Below the pieces are notes generated by a model. It was not told the DNA's origin. It saw nothing but the letters and a program-made list of their open reading frames with translations, and did no database searches. Shown piece by piece: positions 59,301-64,000 of a stretch of DNA of 64,000 nucleotides. The position numbers and the translations under genes are program-made. How positions within the stretch are numbered: position 1 is the first letter of the stretch; every line of letters starts with the position of its first letter. The stretch lies in contig NC_092561.1 of the NCBI RefSeq assembly GCF_037975245.1, positions 10,041,001 through 10,105,000 on the forward strand, given 5' to 3'. Source of the DNA: Apostichopus japonicus. Taxonomy: Eukaryota; Echinodermata; Holothuroidea; Aspidochirotida; Stichopodidae.

Positions 59301-62186
59301 GCTTCAGGAATATGGTCATGACATATTTTAAGAATTGTGACAAAAGACGAAAGTATTACCAAGATTAAGAATTTTCAAGTAATGGCGGTCGAGACGAGTG
59401 TGGTCGGAATCAATCGTATAGTTTGCTGGGTGGTTTAAACACCAGAACGATTTAATCTCACCCGATCGGAGCACAGACTAGTTTGAGTTACAAACGTTCT
59501 TTATAGTCACGTGTTCACAGGTTGTTACAGGTTCCCGATAAAATTACACACGCCAAAGCACTGTTTTGTCCTAACAGAAACGACAGATAGTGATTTTCAA
59601 AAACGTGTGCTATAATCGACGTTTGATGATATTTTTCTACTAAAATATTTTTTTTTGAGAAGGAATATGTGGTAATATAGGTGAATGGTGAATGACGTCA
59701 CTTTATTTATACACAATTATTACGAACCATTGATAGAAATTCACTTAGAGGTCACATTATGTACTAAAGGAAAGTTAGACAACTACGCTTATTGGTCTGG
59801 AACTGGGCGGCCCAGAACAAACATCCTCTCCCCCATCCCTACAAACATCCCCTCCCCCATCCCTCCCCCGCCCCATCCCCCTCCCCTCCCTCTTCCCCTA
59901 AAGTTTCAAAAGTATTTTACTCCACACCTGATATGTCTGCCCAACCAATCGTGGGTAAACAATTTGGAGGATATAATCTTTTTCTGATTTTCTTTTTGAC
60001 CGTTGTCATGTTTCCACTATTGATTTAGTTGAAATGATTGGTTTAAAGTTTTCCGGCACATAGAAGCGTGGATCCCAAGGGTGGGGAGACGCGTCTGCAG
60101 AACATAACTGATGCATCTGTGCACCTTTTCTTGCATTTTTTATCGTTTTTCTTTCTTCTCAGGGATTCAGCAGATCAAACGCTCGCCATTACCAAACTTT
60201 TGACGCTCTCACACAAGCTATTGCTAGCGGAGAGGTACGTTGTGCTAAATCTAAATGACAATTATTTATTTTAATAATAGTTTTTCTTACACTAGAGCAG
60301 AGGAGTCTGGAGCAGATTTCCTTGATGAAAATGAAAATACAATGTTATTGATCTCATATTTTTCCGGCCCTAGCTGTTTAAAGGGGCATTTGTAAGAAAC
60401 AAAATAGTACAATCTAGTCTAATATGCAGTATTTTTTAATGGTTTACAACATTTCAAAATTAATTTGATCCTATAACTATTCCTTATATATGCCCCCATT
60501 GTTTGATTAATTTACATGATACTAGGAGGATTGCGAAAAAGTAATGAACTTTATGTCCTTCAAAAATATTTAATAAAGTACTTTATGAGATAACAACAAT
60601 GCATTTGATGCCTTTATTGTTCTGCGAACATCAGAAAAGAAATTAAAAGGATAGAAAATAAACCAGTTGTTATTGATCCAGATGAAAAGATGCTGATAAG
60701 TCGCTTTATTTAATTGTCTTTCACCTAATTCTCAAATCCTTCACCTAATGTCTTCTTGTGTTTTTTTTTTCTTTTCTTTTCTTCATTTTTTTCAGTCTTA
60801 CTTGTTAAAACTCTTTATATTTGTTATTATTATTATTTTATATGTAAACTAAGTAATTGGATAGCGGAAACAGCCTGGCAAGGTTTATGCAAAAGGTAAA
60901 AAGCAAATCAATTTGTGGGTAGAATGGGATACGAACGAGTGCCTTCTGTCTGGATTAGAGACCCTGTTCTAGCATTGAGCTTGTAATCTCATTAAAGATT
61001 GATCTCACTAAAGATGACAATATTACAACAACAAAAAAAGCACCGAGGGTCGCTAGTTCGAATCCCGTTCTAGCCAAAAACTAGTTTGCTCATTTGCATT
61101 TTTTTATTTTTTTGTTATCCATCCTACGTTTCAGGTCGATTGTGGGTTCATGTTTTATATCGAGCCACTCAAAACCGATCTTCAAGTTCTTACAGCAGGC
61201 GGCTTAGAAGACAAATGCAGTAAATCCTCATTGTCGATAATGACTCGGCCAGATAACAAACTGACCCTCTGGTGGAATGACGCATTTCAAAGGATCAGGG
61301 ACAACGGAGTTTATCAAAAAGTATGTGACGATGTGACAATTAATCATGGTAAGTATACGAAAGGACCCCGCCCCCCCCCCCCCGCAACGCCCTGAATAAT
61401 AAAAAGAAAAAAGAGTTAAGAAGGTATAAGACTTCTTCTCCTAGTCAAAATTCTTAAAATATGTCTTACACAGCGTGAAGCAGAGGAAGAGACAATCTGT
61501 TGTCAATACATTTGTAGACAGCGACGCTTGAGGTTGCTTTAAAAACAAAGTTAACAGACTATCAATATATAACTACTACTATAATTACTGATATACATCA
61601 CACATGGAGAAATATAAGCTACAAGGGATATACTAGAAATTAACTTTATGGTCACGGTGTGTAAAATGTCCGTGAACTACACGAAAGCAGTGAAAGACGC
61701 GAAAATATATAAACCAACATTTGTATTAGTGCATGGTCACGGTATGTGAAATATCATGGAATAAACAAAATATACTTGAAAACATACATGAAATGTACGG
61801 GATCATGATACTTGAAATATATTTGAAATACAAGAATTTATGAATATATGACAAAATGTATGTATCTCCCGGTTCCCGATATTGTTTCGCAAGTTTTGTC
61901 CAAATTTAAAACGATGGATTTAAGTCGATTAAGTAGTGGATATAAAATGACACATAGATTCATGACATATAAAGAAATGAAACATATTGGACAGTGTTCC
62001 TGAAAAATACACAACTTCGGAAATTTTGACTTCTCGCAAATATTAGTAGATATATAATAAGATGAGAGAATCCATACTTTCTAGTTGGGACTTAAAATCA
62101 TCCTTGATATATTTCTTTGTTTTCTTTTCTTAACAGGACATGTCATAACTGAAATGACGTTGTCGAGGAAATGTCTGGAAGATTAG
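52253..62186 (+). CDS. gene C: type II membrane-anchored solute-binding-domain (SBP_bac_3) protein, 8 exons
   Basis: Exons: 52,253-52,472, 56,616-56,688, 57,318-57,370, 58,019-58,147, 58,695-58,894, 60,163-60,234, 61,135-61,348, 62,137-62,186; 336 aa. An in-frame ATG at 52,232 would add seven residues. About 38 cytosolic residues (MPVEERMDSLVHSDTLG...) precede one transmembrane segment (about 39-63). The extracellular binding domain then follows: GQLRGFSIDLVNAVCQEA (104-121), GRWYDGC near 151-157, NRRNTFKFSDQY (165-176), DLTNLTVGFLDGW (hinge), IASGEVDCGF, TLWWNDAFQRIRDNGVYQKV, and a short Cys tail RKCLED. Intron phases equal those of gene B, so the two are tandem paralogues. The arginine-containing TRQR of B reads NRR here, so ligand preference may differ. 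Ligand and function are unknown; an amino acid or related solute is expected from the fold. Confidence 0.82.
54360..54600. repeat. two tandem copies of the ~125-bp intron-1 unit
   Basis: Reverse complement of the array at 27,775-28,250, with two units rather than four and a longer T run. Confidence 0.65.
56270..56615 (+). repeat. tandem partial copies of the exon-2 acceptor region with (TA)n
   Basis: CAGATACAACTGCCACAAAT followed by GATGACTATGTGTTTTCTCC recurs at about 56,272, 56,350, 56,495 and 56,562, each followed by TA repeats, just before the real exon 2 (56,616), which starts with the same 28 nt. Each copy includes an AG acceptor. Arm 1 has only one extra copy. Confidence 0.8.
58371..58443 (-). 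repeat. tRNA-derived SINE-like element
   Basis: On the minus strand TAGCTCAGTGGTTAACGCC (A box) is followed by an anticodon-arm-like GCCTTTCAATCATAAGGT and GGTTCGAGTAA, a B box with one mismatch. The acceptor ends pair poorly, so I call a tRNA-derived repeat and not a functional tRNA. Confidence 0.5.
59010..59400. repeat. repeat unit R in intron 5 of gene C
   Basis: Contains CATACCGTGACCATGCAC and GCAACCACAAACGTCGTTGT. It is the inverse of the unit at 61,430-61,860. Confidence 0.6.
61430..61860. repeat. repeat unit R, inverted, in intron 7 of gene C
   Basis: Contains GTGCATGGTCACGGTATG and GACAGCGACGCTTGAGGTTGC, complementary to intron 5. Exons 6 and 7 lie between the two copies. Confidence 0.6.
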
Positions 62187-64000
62187 AGATCGACCGAAAA
62201 AGAAAAATCTGTAACCCAAACTCATTTTTATTTCTAATGTTTCTCTTATTGCACTCTTGCCAAATTGCAAAACAACAGTTGCCCTTTTAAAAGGAAATCC
62301 CAGTGTTTTACTAAATATCCTGATTCCCCAGAATCCTCACTGAAGGCTCCAGTTCTGTATTATAGAGTTTTACATTCCAATTAGCCTTAGCAACCCTCTG
62401 TGGAACCTTCTACGTGCGATTGTTGTGTCGAGGTTTCTCATTAATGGTCAAACGCATTTATGTTCAAGTGACGTAATCAAGTGGAGAAGATAGAGCGGTT
62501 GGCGGTGGGGAGTTGAGAGGGGATAAAAACAACATCAAACTTGGGACCGATACGTTTTTTACCATCTTTATCGACGTGAAATAAGCCGACGGGGTCGAAA
62601 ATTGTGTATTATTCACAGGGTATTAGCATATGTATCTAGGAGAAGGATTCAACTGGCCATCGAGGGATTTTATCCACGTAACAATACGGTGCCTGGAGGC
62701 TACATTTACTCCTGTATTATGCTATTGTAATCTCGTCTTACTTTGTCAGTATTTCAAAAGCCTATATGATACTATAGTGAAAATGGCTAAACTAGGTCTA
62801 AATATTTGCGACAACACTTACGGCATTAAACACGTAAGTGGTATTTTTACTGTCGATAGCACCATTACAATAATAATAAACGCGAAGATGCTCAATGACG
62901 AAAGCGGTATTTTCTGTTTTTGTTCATTGTTCTTGACCCGACCGATGATAATTTTGCCCGAAAATGTGAACTCTCTCACCGCCTCGAAGCTGTTTAACAG
63001 ATTAAGTTACCTTTTGATATTTATGGTAGCTGGCTTTCTGTTTACATCCTGTTGCCAAGCGTTTTGTGTATTTGTGCATATTAAAGGGATAGTCCAGTTA
63101 CGACAACGAGCTAACAAAAAGTGCCAAACGATACCGCCGACTTACTGTGAATTTCGTGATGTCCATTACACGTTACTGGTCCGGTTTGATAGATATGCTT
63201 CTAAATTATGAACAGTTAGAAACAACTCGACCCCCCTAAACAGCTAAGATAACATCTTTGTCTGTTTGGGAGACATCCTCAATTGATTAAAAGTCGTGTC
63301 AGAGAACTATCATTGTTTTAATCTGTTATTTCATAGTGCCACGTTACGATCTGAAACATTTACACTCTCTTTGTTTTTTGTTGTTGTTCCTATTTTCATT
63401 GCACAGTGTGAACAGTGTTAACAATAATACCAGTAGCATCATTGGATCATGTAAAGAGCTACAATGTTTCAGATTCAACGTTTGTAAAAATCCATCTGTA
63501 TTACAGAAAATAAAACAGTTGTACTGAAAGAAACAGACACGTAAAAACGATTGAAAGCACATCCGGGTGTCCATGATGTCATATTAGCCTTGATCAAGTC
63601 TTTACCCTTGTGTGTGAAGAACCATTAGATCCGTGATATCTACCAAATAAAATAATATTTTTTTTACCATTTTGGGTAAATTGTACGTCACAGTTTTCTC
63701 TACCATGTCAATAGTAAAGATGGTTGGGTTTTTGTCTCAAAAAAAAAAAAATGAAGTGTCGTTCAGTTTCGATGATGGTTTAGAAGTCAAAGAATGAAGG
63801 CATTGTGTAAAAAGAAAATGAAACCTCTTATTTTCCTTTGTTTTTTGTTTTCTCAAATTGTCCTGATAAACGTAAGCAGTATTTGCTAATAGTGATAATA
63901 TTAGGTATTGTAAAAAACTTCGAAACAATGTTCACGGCTATCACTATAAATAGCGAAGACAACAACCAAAGTAACGCATTAAAAGAAAATTAAAATAATC
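62187..64000. other. 3' flank of gene C, no supported gene
   Basis: It matches 19,190-20,997 in inverse orientation. TTAAAGGGATAGTCCAGTTA-like text (about 63,080) resembles a short DNA-transposon end. A 193-codon ORF here is not conserved in arm 1. Confidence 0.4.

Larger units (their letters stand above)
43850..64000. repeat. arm 2 of the giant inverted repeat
   Basis: Reverse complement of arm 1. It carries the intact gene copies (the end of gene B, all of gene C), the longer LINE fragment and the minisatellite, so it looks like the parental copy. It still matches arm 1 within the last bases of the window and therefore continues beyond it. Confidence 0.9.

Noticed and set aside
62630-63211. 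193-codon ORF, the longest in the window
   Set aside because: The matching inverted region of arm 1 (about 20.0-20.6 kb) is not open, the C-terminal part translates a GGGATAGTCC-type repeat end, and there is no domain or splice context.

Overview
This is AT-rich, intron-rich eukaryotic nuclear DNA, most likely from a marine invertebrate deuterostome. An echinoderm (possibly a sea cucumber) is my best guess. The reasons are kilobase introns with GT-AG junctions, a Tx1/L1-like LINE, many MITE and satellite relics, scattered TAGGCCTA octamers, and a BID-like Bcl-2 family gene. The species call is inference.

Layout. Positions 1-10,660 are mostly intergenic and repeat-rich, with two weak candidate coding exons on the minus strand. 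From 10,685 to 14,194 (+) lies a four-coding-exon gene for a 288-residue BH3-containing, BID-like protein. From about 14.2 to 19.2 kb I see only a UTR-like stretch and repeats. From about 19.2 kb to the window end the sequence is dominated by a giant imperfect inverted repeat: arm 1 is about 19,190-35,803, arm 2 about 43,850-64,000, with an 8-kb unique spacer between them.

The inverted repeat is built on a gene family I could reconstruct exon by exon. These are type II membrane-anchored proteins whose extracellular part is a bacterial-type solute-binding domain (SBP_bac_3 fold), without the pore segments of ionotropic glutamate receptors. Gene B (+, 36,231-46,330, 8 exons, 308 aa) starts in the spacer and ends in arm 2. 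Gene C (+, 52,253-62,186, 8 exons, 336 aa) lies wholly in arm 2. Arm 1 carries inverted copies of gene C (A, 30,557-20,998, broken by a 7-bp deletion in exon 5) and of the last three exons of gene B (psi-B, 35,718-33,366, with two frameshifts). B and C are therefore an older tandem pair. A later inverted duplication broke inside intron 5 of B, and the new arm is decaying. All copies keep the same exon structure and intron phases (1,2,1,1,0,0,1).

Other points of interest are a tandemly multiplied copy of the exon-2 splice acceptor in gene C, an inverted repeat pair flanking exons 6-7 (a possible circular-RNA arrangement), an AGGTCA-rich satellite in intron 4 of gene B, a short insertion with a perfect 17-bp target-site duplication and a hammerhead-like core, and a 28-bp minisatellite. 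All exon models are from reading the sequence; no alignment or database search was run.
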